From: Terribium retamae
Lineage (GTDB): Bacteria > Pseudomonadota > Alphaproteobacteria > Rhizobiales > Rhizobiaceae
DNA: 64,000 bases
NCBI RefSeq assembly: GCF_022347545.1
Contig: NZ_JAKREW010000014.1
Span: 61,041-125,040, forward strand
Direction of reading: 5' to 3'
A program made the translations under genes and the position numbers. Positions 50,932 through 58,987 of this stretch are shown here, piece by piece (position 1 is the stretch's first letter; the number at the start of each line of letters is the position of its first letter). The notes below the pieces were generated by a model that saw nothing but the letters and a program-made list of their open reading frames with translations, was not told the DNA's origin and ran no database searches.

Positions 50932-51410
50932 TTCCTTTGGCCGTCGACAAGCGGGTAGCTGCGAGAGCCACCGAAAACATTCATGGCACCGCGCTTCTGG
51001 CTGGGGACCGTGGCCTTCTCATTGCCGGACCGTCGGGCGCGGGAAAGTCGACGCTGGCGTTGGCTTTGATCGGTCATTTCCGCGGGCAGGGCCTGTTTTC
51101 GCGGTTGATCGCCGACGACCAGCTTTTTGTTTTCAATCGCAACGGCCGGTTGATTTGCCAGGCGCCGCCCACCATCGCGGGGCTGGCCGAGGTGGCAGGC
51201 ATCGGCCCGCAGCCCTTGGCTTTCGAGCAGGAAGCTGTCATCGACCTGTGCGTGCGCATGGTCACCGATGCCGAAATGCAGCGGTTTCAGGCAGAAGCCG
51301 ATCAGTTGATCGCCGGCTGCGCAGTGCCTCGTCTCGACGTTCCGACGCGAAATGCAACCGTTGCCGTGGCGGCTATTTCGGCACGGCTTTCCTTGGCGAC
51401 TTTTCGATGA
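50928..51410 (+). CDS. hprK: HPr kinase/phosphorylase, short alphaproteobacterial form
   Basis: A 160-residue protein with only the C-terminal catalytic domain of HprK. Walker A is G-P-S-G-A-G-K-S-T near 26, and L-I-A-D-D-Q-L follows as the catalytic Asp region. The N-terminal domain of Gram-positive HprK (~130 residues) is absent, normal for this class. It phosphorylates HPr on Ser. The start is a GTG overlapping the chvG stop, tying the PTS to ChvG/ChvI expression. Confidence 0.93.
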   Translation: MIPLAVDKRVAARATENIHGTALLAGDRGLLIAGPSGAGKSTLALALIGHFRGQGLFSRLIADDQLFVFNRNGRLICQAPPTIAGLAEVAGIGPQPLAFEQEAVIDLCVRMVTDAEMQRFQAEADQLIAGCAVPRLDVPTRNATVAVAAISARLSLATFR

Positions 51411-51572
51411 CCTGCCCAACTTTTATGCTGCAATGCGTCAAAATGGCTCGCACTGGCGCAAATTGGGGCTTGTCAACGCGACGTGCGTCGACAAGATAGC
51501 GCTCCCGCCGTCTGGACAGATGGTGAGAATAAGATGCGCCTATGAAGGGGCCATGACGGGAGCCGCCAAAGA

Positions 51573-51974
51573 ATGATCGGACTCGTGCTCGTGACGCACG
51601 GTCGACTGGCCGACGAGTTTCGCCTAGCCGTGGAACACGTCGTGGGACCGCAGGAGAATTTCGAGACCGTCGCGATCGGTGCCGAAGACGATATGGAGCA
51701 GCGCCGGCGTGATATCGTCGAGGCGGTCCGTAGCGTCGACAGCGGTGCCGGCGTCATCCTGCTGACCGACATGTTCGGCGGAACTCCGTCCAATCTCGCG
51801 ATCTCGGTGATGGAGGCAGGCCGTATCGAAGTCATCGCCGGCATGAACCTGCCGATGCTGATCAAGCTCTCCAGCGTGCGCAAGAGCGAGAACATGGTTG
51901 CTGCCCTCGACGAGGCGCAGGCTGCCGGACGCAAATACATCAACGTCGCCAGCCAGCTTCTGACCAGCCGATGA
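51573..51974 (+). CDS. PTS system mannose-type EIIA component (regulatory)
   Basis: A 133-residue EIIA(Man)-fold protein. The active-site His9 is in L-V-L-V-T-H-G-R-L; D-M-F-G-G-T-P-S-N near 68 is the family motif. No EIIB/EIIC sugar permease is present, so this is a signalling phosphoacceptor of the incomplete rhizobial PTS rather than part of a transporter. A 162-bp gap with no visible feature separates it from hprK; it overlaps the HPr gene by 4 bp (ATGA). Confidence 0.93.
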   Translation: MIGLVLVTHGRLADEFRLAVEHVVGPQENFETVAIGAEDDMEQRRRDIVEAVRSVDSGAGVILLTDMFGGTPSNLAISVMEAGRIEVIAGMNLPMLIKLSSVRKSENMVAALDEAQAAGRKYINVASQLLTSR

Positions 51975-52267
51975 ACACAATGTCCTCCGAGACCGGCTAC
52001 GTCGTTCGCGATATGCGGATCATCAACCAGCGCGGATTGCATGCGCGTGCCTCCGCCAAATTCGTGCAGGTGGCCGGCAGCTACGAAGCAGAGGTCCATG
52101 TCGAGAAGGACGGCACGAAGGTCGGCGGCACGTCGATCATGGGTCTGATGATGCTTGCTGCAAGCCCTGGCTGCTCGATCCGCGTCACCGCGTCGGGACG
52201 GGAAGCCTCCCAGGTGATCGCGGCGCTGGACGAACTGGTTGCTTCGAAGTTCGGCGAGGAGATCTGA
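51971..52267 (+). CDS. Phosphocarrier protein HPr
   Basis: A 98-residue HPr. The phospho-His is in N-Q-R-G-L-H-A-R-A-S-A-K-F (about His25) and the regulatory Ser in G-T-S-I-M-G-L-M-M-L (about Ser56), the target of the neighbouring HprK. Slightly longer at the N terminus than E. coli HPr. It ends the chvI-chvG-hprK-EIIA-HPr run. Confidence 0.95.
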   Translation: MNTMSSETGYVVRDMRIINQRGLHARASAKFVQVAGSYEAEVHVEKDGTKVGGTSIMGLMMLAASPGCSIRVTASGREASQVIAALDELVASKFGEEI

Positions 52268-52311
52268 CCTAGGTTGTATTCGAGCCGCGAGCCTCGATAG
52301 CCATATGCTCA

Positions 52312-52330
52312 GATAAAGATTTCTTTATAT
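52312..52330. promoter_or_regulatory. SahR-like palindrome in the ahcY promoter
   Basis: ATAAAG (52313-52318) and CTTTAT (52323-52328) form a perfect inverted repeat around ATTT, 111 bp upstream of the ahcY start. Its position fits the site of SahR, the SAH-responsive ArsR-type repressor of methionine-cycle genes in alphaproteobacteria; the match is from memory and the regulator gene is not in this window. Confidence 0.55.
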
Positions 52331-52440
52331 CCCGTTGTCTGTTTGGGCGTGATCTGCTAGGCAGGCGCCAACGCCGCGTTCATCCTTTGCGCCCTCCGGC
52401 GCGAACGCGTCAGCACACCAAAACAGATCGGAGCGCCGCC

Positions 52441-53841
52441 ATGACGGGTAGCAAGGACTATGTGATCGCCGATATTTCTCTGGCCGATTGGGGTCGCAAG
52501 GAAATCGAGATCGCCGAAACGGAAATGCCGGGCCTGATGGCCGCGCGCGAGGAATTCGGCGAAAAGAAGCCGCTGAAGGGCGCGCGCATCACCGGTTCTC
52601 TGCACATGACCATCCAGACGGCGGTGCTGATCGAGACGCTGAAGGCGCTCGGTGCCGACCTTCGCTGGGCGTCGTGCAATATCTTCTCCACGCAGGATCA
52701 TGCCGCCGCGGCCATCGCCGCAGCCGGCATCCCGGTGTTCGCCGTCAAGGGCGAGTCGCTCGAAGACTATTGGATTTACACCGACAAGATCTTCCAGTGG
52801 GCCGACGGCGGCCAGTCGAACATGATCCTCGATGATGGCGGCGACGCCACCATGTACATCCTGCTCGGCGCCCGCGCCGAAGCCGGCGAGGATGTGCTGT
52901 CCAACCCGGGCAGCGAGGAAGAGGAAATTCTGTTCGCGCAGATCAAAAAGCGCATGGCGGCGACGCCAGGCTTCTTCACCAAGCAGCGCGAAGCGATCCG
53001 CGGCGTCACCGAGGAGACCACGACCGGCGTCAACCGCCTTTATCAGTTGCAGAAGAAAGGCCTGCTGCCTTTCCCGGCGATCAACGTCAACGACAGCGTC
53101 ACCAAGTCGAAGTTCGACAACAAATATGGCTGCAAGGAATCGCTGGTCGACGGCATCCGCCGCGGCACCGATGTGATGATGGCCGGCAAGGTCGCGATCG
53201 TCGCTGGCTATGGCGATGTCGGCAAGGGCTCCGCGGCTTCGCTGCAGGGCGCCGGTGCCCGGGTCAAGGTCACCGAAGCCGACCCGATCTGCGCGCTGCA
53301 GGCGGCGATGGACGGCTATGAAGTCGTCACCATGGATGATGCGATTTCAACCGCGGACATCGTCATCACCGCCACCGGCAACAAGGATGTGCTCACCCTC
53401 GACCACATGCGTAAGCTGAAGGACATGGCGATCGTCGGCAATATCGGCCACTTCGACAACGAGATCCAGGTCGCAGCCTTGCGCAACCTGAAGTGGACCA
53501 ACGTCAAGCCTCAGGTCGATATGATCGCCTTCCCGGATGGCAAGCGCATGATCCTGCTTTCGGAAGGCCGCCTGCTCAATCTCGGCAATGCCACCGGCCA
53601 CCCGAGCTTCGTCATGTCGGCATCCTTCACCAACCAGGTGCTGGCTCAGATCGAACTGTGGACGCAGCCAGGCAAGTACGAAAACAAGGTCTATACGCTG
53701 CCCAAGCATCTCGATGAAAAAGTCGCTCGCCTCCATCTCGGCAAGCTCGGTGCCAAGCTCACTGAACTTTCGGGCGAACAGGCCGCCTATATCGGTGTGA
53801 CGCCGCAGGGTCCGTACAAGCCGGAACACTACCGCTATTAA
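52441..53841 (+). CDS. ahcY: Adenosylhomocysteinase
   Basis: A 466-residue enzyme that hydrolyses S-adenosylhomocysteine to adenosine and homocysteine, clearing the inhibitor of methyltransferases. The NAD-binding motif [12 protein letters not shown] is near 265, substrate-site S-L-H-M-T-I-Q-T near 55, and the C terminus ends K-P-E-H-Y-R-Y as in all family members. The ATG at 52441 has CGGAG 7 nt upstream. A rho-independent terminator follows. Confidence 0.98.
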   Translation: MTGSKDYVIADISLADWGRKEIEIAETEMPGLMAAREEFGEKKPLKGARITGSLHMTIQTAVLIETLKALGADLRWASCNIFSTQDHAAAAIAAAGIPVFAVKGESLEDYWIYTDKIFQWADGGQSNMILDDGGDATMYILLGARAEAGEDVLSNPGSEEEEILFAQIKKRMAATPGFFTKQREAIRGVTEETTTGVNRLYQLQKKGLLPFPAINVNDSVTKSKFDNKYGCKESLVDGIRRGTDVMMAGKVAIVAGYGDVGKGSAASLQGAGARVKVTEADPICALQAAMDGYEVVTMDDAISTADIVITATGNKDVLTLDHMRKLKDMAIVGNIGHFDNEIQVAALRNLKWTNVKPQVDMIAFPDGKRMILLSEGRLLNLGNATGHPSFVMSASFTNQVLAQIELWTQPGKYENKVYTLPKHLDEKVARLHLGKLGAKLTELSGEQAAYIGVTPQGPYKPEHYRY

Positions 53842-53870
53842 CCTTATCTGAACTTGCTACAATATCTTGA

Positions 53871-53906
53871 GGTCGGGCAATTGACATTTTGCCCGGCCTT
53901 ATTTTT
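53871..53906 (+). terminator. Rho-independent terminator after ahcY
   Basis: GGTCGGGCAA (53871-53880) pairs with TTGCCCGGCC (53889-53898; one G-U pair) around an 8-nt loop, followed by TTATTTTT. It separates ahcY from divL. Confidence 0.9.
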
Positions 53907-54135
53907 GCGCTGCCGCTGCCTTCACGCCGATTCGGCAAGGGGGTATTGTGAGGTGATTCGCGAAGCTTCCTGCTCGCGCGCAGCCGCAGCCCGGTCCGGC
54001 GCACGGCTGGACGCGCGGGATTTTCGGTAAAAGGGGCGTTCTTTGCGTGTCCGTGACGGGCCGCGCTGCGCTCGGGATTCCGGGAAGGGACGCAGGGTCG
54101 GGGCGGTCTTGCATTCAGGCGGAGAGGACCAACAC

Positions 54136-56697
54136 ATGCCGGGGGAAGACCCGCTCAAGGCGGGACAGGCCGTAACCGGCGGCCACCAGGATTCGGCGAT
54201 CAGGGGTCGCCTGACTGCAATGATCCACCGGGTTTCGCCGCGTGGGCATTTTGCGCGCCTGCTCGCCAGCACGGCGCTGCTAATTCCGTTTCACAATGCC
54301 ACCGCACGCGCTCAGGAAGCTGCGGTCAAAGCCAACAGCGTGCCCATCGGTACGATCGAAGTCATCCAGCTGGCAGTCACGATCGGTGTGCTCGGCGCCG
54401 CGCTGATTTCCGCCATCGTGCTGATCCGAGAACGGCAGCGTACAGCCACCGAAAATGGCGAACTGCGTGGCAGACTTGCCGACGCCAATGCGGCGTTGCA
54501 ACGTTCGGAGGCATTGCTCAACCTGCGCGACCAGCGTGTCGTCGTCTGGCCGGCCGACAACCGCAAGCCGGATATCGTCGGCAGTCTGCCGATCGAGACC
54601 GGGTCGCCGGAAGAACGCGCTGCCTTCCTGGCCTTCGGCCGCTGGCTGATGCCGCGTTCGGCGGCGGCACTCGAAAACGCAGTGGCGGCATTGCGCGAAA
54701 AGGGCACGTCCTTCGATCTCGTTGCTGAGACGCAGGCTGGCGCACCGCTCGAAATCCAGGGACGCAAGAGTGCCGCGCACAGCATCGTGCGGTTCGTCTC
54801 CTTGTCTGAAGCGCATCGCAATCTGGCACGGTTGAAACTGGAACATCAGCAGGTGGCCGCCGAGCATGACACCATGCTTGGCCTGTTTGATGCGCTGAAA
54901 ATGCCGTTCTGGCTGCGCAGCACCGACGGTCGCCTGAAGTGGGTGAACCGGGCCTATTGGACAGCTGTCGAGGCCCCGAGCCGCGACGCGGCAGTGCGCG
55001 ACGGCCGCGAGTTCCTCGGCAGCCAGGCACGCGATGCGATCGCCAGCCAGCACGACCAGCGTCCGGTGTTCGAACAGACACTGTCCACGGTCATCGGCGG
55101 AGACCGGCACGTCTTTTCCGTGACCGATTTCGCCGGCGCCGGCGGGTCGGCGGGCCTCGCCTATGACGTCAGCGCGGCCGACACCGTGCGCGAGGAATAT
55201 GAGCGCACCGTGCGCAGCCACGCCGATACGCTCGACCAACTCAACACGGCCGTGGCCATCTTCGATGCGGATGAGAAGCTGCGTTTCCATAATCAGGCCT
55301 TCCAGAAGCTGTGGGGTCTCGACACCGCTTTCCTGCACAGCACCCCCGACAATGCGCTGTTGCTCGACCGGCTGCGCAGCGAGGGCAAGATCGCCGAACA
55401 ACCGGAATGGCGCCGCTGGAAGGAAAACCTCCTCTCCGCCTATCGCTCGGTCGAGCCCGTGGAACATTGGTGGCACCTGCCCGACGGCAAGACGATCCGC
55501 GTGGTCGGCAATCCGCAGCCGAAGGGCGGCGTCACCTGGGTGTTCGAGAACCTGACCGAAAAGATAGACCTCGAAAGCCGATACCAGACCGCCGTGCGCG
55601 TGCAGGGCGAGACGCTGGACAATCTGGCTGAAGGCGTCGCGGTGTTCGGTCCGGATGGCCGGCTGAGACTTTCCAATCCGGCCTTCGCCACGATGTGGGA
55701 CCTGCCGAACGACGCCGTGCAGCCGGGCATCCATGTTTCGCTGATCCGCGACCTTTGCGCCGTCCGCACCACCGACGGCCCGTGGGCCGGCTTCGTTGCA
55801 GCGGTCACCGGCTTCGACGACGAACGTCGCAACGGCCATGGCCAGGTCACGCTGCAGGACGGCAGCACACTGCGTTATGCCGTTATCCACTTGCCGAACG
55901 GGCAGGTGATGATCACCTTCGTCGACGTCACCGACAGCGTCAATGTCGAGCGGGCGTTGAAGGAGAAAAACGACGCGCTGCTCAAGTCGGACCAGCTGAA
56001 GAACGACTTCGTCCAGCACGTGTCCTATGAATTGCGTTCACCGCTCACCAACATCATCGGTTTCACCGAATTGCTGTCGCTGCCGGCCACGGGTCCTCTC
56101 ACGACGCGCCAGCAGGAATATCTCGATCATATCGGCTCTTCGTCATCGGTGTTGCTGACCATCGTCAACGACATTCTCGATCTTGCGACCGTGGATGCCG
56201 GCATCATGCAGCTGGACATTTCCGAGGTCAGGGTGGAGAGCACTGTGGCTGCGGCCGCCGAATTGGTGGCGGATCGGCTGGACGAACATGCCATCCGGCT
56301 CGGCGTCGACATTGCAGCCGCGCCGAAGAACTTCCACGGCGACGAAACGCGCGTACGGCAGATCCTCTACAACCTCCTCAGCAACGCCGCCAACTATGCG
56401 CCGGAGAACAGCACGATCGCGCTGTCCTGCCGCGAAACGGCGGAAGGTGTCGAATTCTCCGTCCATGACGATGGACCCGGCATGCCGCCGGACGTCCTGG
56501 ATTCGGTGTTCCGGCGCTTCGAGCCGCGCGTCAACGGCGGTCGCAGGCGCGGCGCGGGTCTTGGGCTTTCCATAGTCAAGAGCTTTGTCGAGCTGCATGG
56601 CGGAACGGTGCGCATCGAAACAGGTGAGAACCGCGGCACGACGGTTATCTGTACTTTCCCGGCAGCCCCGGCGGGCATCCGGGCGGCGGCGGAATAA
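54136..56697 (+). CDS. divL: DivL-type tyrosine pseudo-histidine kinase (cell-cycle regulator)
   Basis: An 853-residue PAS sensor kinase. After an N-terminal hydrophobic stretch and a TM helix (VIQLAVTIGVLGAALISAIV) come two to three PAS domains (about 240-600), a HisKA-like helix pair and an intact HATPase (Y-N-L-L-S-N-A-A-N, D-D-G-P-G-M, G-A-G-L-G-L). The usual phospho-His is replaced by Tyr631 in F-V-Q-H-V-S-Y-E-L-R-S-P-L, the DivL hallmark known from Caulobacter, where it relays DivK status to CckA and CtrA. I start at the ATG at 54136 (GAGAGG upstream); an in-frame TTG at 54043 is less likely. Confidence 0.92.
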   Translation: MPGEDPLKAGQAVTGGHQDSAIRGRLTAMIHRVSPRGHFARLLASTALLIPFHNATARAQEAAVKANSVPIGTIEVIQLAVTIGVLGAALISAIVLIRERQRTATENGELRGRLADANAALQRSEALLNLRDQRVVVWPADNRKPDIVGSLPIETGSPEERAAFLAFGRWLMPRSAAALENAVAALREKGTSFDLVAETQAGAPLEIQGRKSAAHSIVRFVSLSEAHRNLARLKLEHQQVAAEHDTMLGLFDALKMPFWLRSTDGRLKWVNRAYWTAVEAPSRDAAVRDGREFLGSQARDAIASQHDQRPVFEQTLSTVIGGDRHVFSVTDFAGAGGSAGLAYDVSAADTVREEYERTVRSHADTLDQLNTAVAIFDADEKLRFHNQAFQKLWGLDTAFLHSTPDNALLLDRLRSEGKIAEQPEWRRWKENLLSAYRSVEPVEHWWHLPDGKTIRVVGNPQPKGGVTWVFENLTEKIDLESRYQTAVRVQGETLDNLAEGVAVFGPDGRLRLSNPAFATMWDLPNDAVQPGIHVSLIRDLCAVRTTDGPWAGFVAAVTGFDDERRNGHGQVTLQDGSTLRYAVIHLPNGQVMITFVDVTDSVNVERALKEKNDALLKSDQLKNDFVQHVSYELRSPLTNIIGFTELLSLPATGPLTTRQQEYLDHIGSSSSVLLTIVNDILDLATVDAGIMQLDISEVRVESTVAAAAELVADRLDEHAIRLGVDIAAAPKNFHGDETRVRQILYNLLSNAANYAPENSTIALSCRETAEGVEFSVHDDGPGMPPDVLDSVFRRFEPRVNGGRRRGAGLGLSIVKSFVELHGGTVRIETGENRGTTVICTFPAAPAGIRAAAE

Positions 56698-56699
56698 CG

Positions 56700-58202
56700 T
56701 TGCCGACGGTGGAACGGTTTCTCGCTGATGAAGCGGCGACGATGCGTTTTGGCGAAGACCTCGCCATGGCATTGAGGCCTGGCGATGTGCTGGCCCTCCA
56801 GGGCGATCTTGGCGCCGGCAAGACCACATTGGCACGGGCTCTGATCCGTGCCTTGGCGAATGATCTGGGCCTCGATGTGCCGAGCCCGACCTTCACCTTG
56901 GTGCAGAGCTACGAGACGCGCGTCCCGGTTCACCACTTCGACCTCTACCGGCTCTCCTTCGCCGAGGAACTGGAAGAGCTCGGCTTTCCCGACGTGCTCA
57001 AGGACGGAGCGGCGCTGATCGAATGGCCTGAGCGTGCGGGCGACCGCTTGCCGGAAACCGCGATCACCATCGAATTGATCCATCAGGACGAAGGCCGCCT
57101 GGCACGGGTCCACGGCGAGAGCAGTGGCTTCGAGCGCATCGCACGGTCGCTTGCCATGCGCGATTTCCTGGAAAGCGCCGGTTGGGGTATGGCGAGCCGC
57201 CGGCATTTCGTGGGCGATGCCTCGGCGCGCTCCTACGAGATCGTCACGCTGACGGATGAAGAGCCCCGCGTGCTGATGAACTCGCCGCGGCTGGTTCTGG
57301 GTCCGCCAGTGCGCGACGGCAAGGCCTATGCCGAGATCGCCCACACTGCGCAAACCGTCGCCGCTTTCGTCGGCGTCGACAAACTGCTTCGCGAGGCGGA
57401 AATCGCGGCGCCGGAAATCCATGCGCGGGACCTTGAGCAAGGCTTCCTGCTCATCGAGCATCTGGGAACCGAGGGTCTGCTTACCCCTGCCGGTGCGCCC
57501 ATCGCCGAGCGATACCGGCTGGTTGCCGAGCTGCTAGCCTTCATGCACGAGAAGCGTTGGCCGGATCGTGTTGCCGTCGCACCTGGCAAACTCCACATCG
57601 TACCGCCCTTCGACCGCGACGCGATGCTGATCGAGGCGGAGCTCCTGATCGACTGGTACCTGCCCGCCATTCGCGGGAGATTCACCGAGGATGGGGAGCG
57701 CAAGGCATTTCGTGATGCCTGGAGCGCGGTTCTCGACCGCATCGACGGGACGGAGATGACCTTGATGCTGCGCGACGTGCAGTCGCCCAACTTTATCTGG
57801 CGCGAAGATCGGGAAGGTTTCGACAAGCTTGGCGTGGTCGACTTCCAGGATGCTCTGATTGGCCCTTCCGCTTACGATGTCGCCTCGCTTGCGCTGGATC
57901 CGCGCGTCACCCTAGAGCCGGCTTTCGAGCGCGCGGTCGTCGACGCCTATATCTCGGCCCGGATCTCGGCCGGAGATTTTGCTCAGGCGGCTTTCGAAGA
58001 AGCCTATGCCATCATGGGAGCCCAGCGGCATTCGAAGATATTGGGGATTTTCGTGCGTCTCGACCGACGTGACGGCAAGCCCTACTACTTGAAACATCTT
58101 CCGCGCATCCGTGATTATCTTCGCCGGCTTCTTGTCCATCCGGCACTCGCCGAAGTCCGCATTTTGTACGACCGCCTCGGCGTCCTGGAGGAGCCGGCAT
58201 GA
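56700..58202 (+). CDS. tsaE: TsaE fused to an aminoglycoside-phosphotransferase-fold (AmgK-like) kinase
   Basis: A 500-residue two-domain protein. Residues 1-150 are TsaE, the ATPase needed for tRNA t6A37 synthesis (Walker A G-D-L-G-A-G-K-T-T near 35; F-T-L-V-Q-S-Y then H-F-D-L-Y-R-L near 65-80). Residues ~165-500 are an APH/choline-kinase-fold domain with L-R-D-V-Q-S-P-N-F as the catalytic loop and V-V-D-F-Q-D-A as the metal-binding Asp. This second domain resembles AmgK, the N-acetylmuramate/GlcNAc anomeric kinase, and the next gene resembles MurU. The start TTG at 56700 is 2 bp after divL. Confidence 0.9.
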   Translation: MPTVERFLADEAATMRFGEDLAMALRPGDVLALQGDLGAGKTTLARALIRALANDLGLDVPSPTFTLVQSYETRVPVHHFDLYRLSFAEELEELGFPDVLKDGAALIEWPERAGDRLPETAITIELIHQDEGRLARVHGESSGFERIARSLAMRDFLESAGWGMASRRHFVGDASARSYEIVTLTDEEPRVLMNSPRLVLGPPVRDGKAYAEIAHTAQTVAAFVGVDKLLREAEIAAPEIHARDLEQGFLLIEHLGTEGLLTPAGAPIAERYRLVAELLAFMHEKRWPDRVAVAPGKLHIVPPFDRDAMLIEAELLIDWYLPAIRGRFTEDGERKAFRDAWSAVLDRIDGTEMTLMLRDVQSPNFIWREDREGFDKLGVVDFQDALIGPSAYDVASLALDPRVTLEPAFERAVVDAYISARISAGDFAQAAFEEAYAIMGAQRHSKILGIFVRLDRRDGKPYYLKHLPRIRDYLRRLLVHPALAEVRILYDRLGVLEEPA

Positions 58203-58987
58203 AGGATCGTCCCACCGTTGCAATGGTGCTGGCCGCCGGGCTCGGAAAGCGCATGCGGCCGGTCACCGACACCATCCCGAAGCCGATGGTGCCGATTGCC
58301 GGCAAGACCTTGCTCGACTGGGGTCTGGACAGTCTCGAACGGGTTGGGGTCAAGAAGGCGGTGGTCAACGTCCACTACTTGCCGGATCAGATCATCCGTC
58401 ACGCGACACGACGCGATCGTCCCAGGATCGTGATCTCGGATGAAAGCGAGCGTTTGCTGGATTCCGCCGGGGGCATCGTCAAGGCATTGCCAGAACTCGG
58501 CGACAAGCCCTTCTACATCGTCAATGCCGATACGTTCTGGCTCGACGCCGGCAAGCCCAACCTCGAAAGGCTCGCCCTTGCCTGGGACAATGCGGCAATG
58601 GATATTCTGCTCATGCTGGCAGAACTCCCTTCGACAACCGGTCATTCGGGCGGCACGGACTTCCTGATCGCATCGGATGGACGCCTGTCCCGTGCCAAGG
58701 GCGACCCGAACGGGCTGATCTATGCCGGCGCGGCCATCGTCAACCCGAGTATCTTCGAGGGGGCGGCTGCCGAGCCGCATTCGCTCAACACGTATTTCGA
58801 CCGTGCCATACAAGCAGGCAGGCTGTTCGGCATGGTGATGCAGGGCCATTGGATCACTGTCGGCACGCCCGATGCCATCGCGCCGGCGGAAGCAGCGGTT
58901 GGAAGGGCCCTGGCGGGAGCGCCCGGCGTTGACATGTCCCGCGCAGACAAGCCCCGCGTGGACACGTCCCGCGCAGACAGGCAATGA
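58199..58987 (+). CDS. Sugar-1-phosphate nucleotidyltransferase (MurU-like)
   Basis: A 262-residue NTP_transferase protein. The nucleotide-binding motif V-L-A-A-G-L-G-K-R-M-R-P is at the N terminus, I-P-K-P-M-V-P-I-A-G-K follows, and the metal Asp is in I-V-N-A-D-T-F near 106. It is similar in size and motifs to MurU, which makes UDP-MurNAc from MurNAc-1-phosphate in peptidoglycan recycling. It overlaps both neighbours by 4 bp (ATGA). The last ~20 residues come from a duplicated 30-bp segment and are probably not part of the fold. Confidence 0.85.
   Translation: MKDRPTVAMVLAAGLGKRMRPVTDTIPKPMVPIAGKTLLDWGLDSLERVGVKKAVVNVHYLPDQIIRHATRRDRPRIVISDESERLLDSAGGIVKALPELGDKPFYIVNADTFWLDAGKPNLERLALAWDNAAMDILLMLAELPSTTGHSGGTDFLIASDGRLSRAKGDPNGLIYAGAAIVNPSIFEGAAAEPHSLNTYFDRAIQAGRLFGMVMQGHWITVGTPDAIAPAEAAVGRALAGAPGVDMSRADKPRVDTSRADRQ
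58928..58987 (+). repeat. Tandem 30-bp duplication at the 3' end of the MurU-like gene
   Basis: 58928-58957 and 58958-58987 are two 30-bp units. They encode V-D-M-S-R-A-D-K-P-R and V-D-T-S-R-A-D-R-Q-stop. The second unit also contains the addB start (ATGA), so the duplication has moved coding and overlap signals together. Confidence 0.8.
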
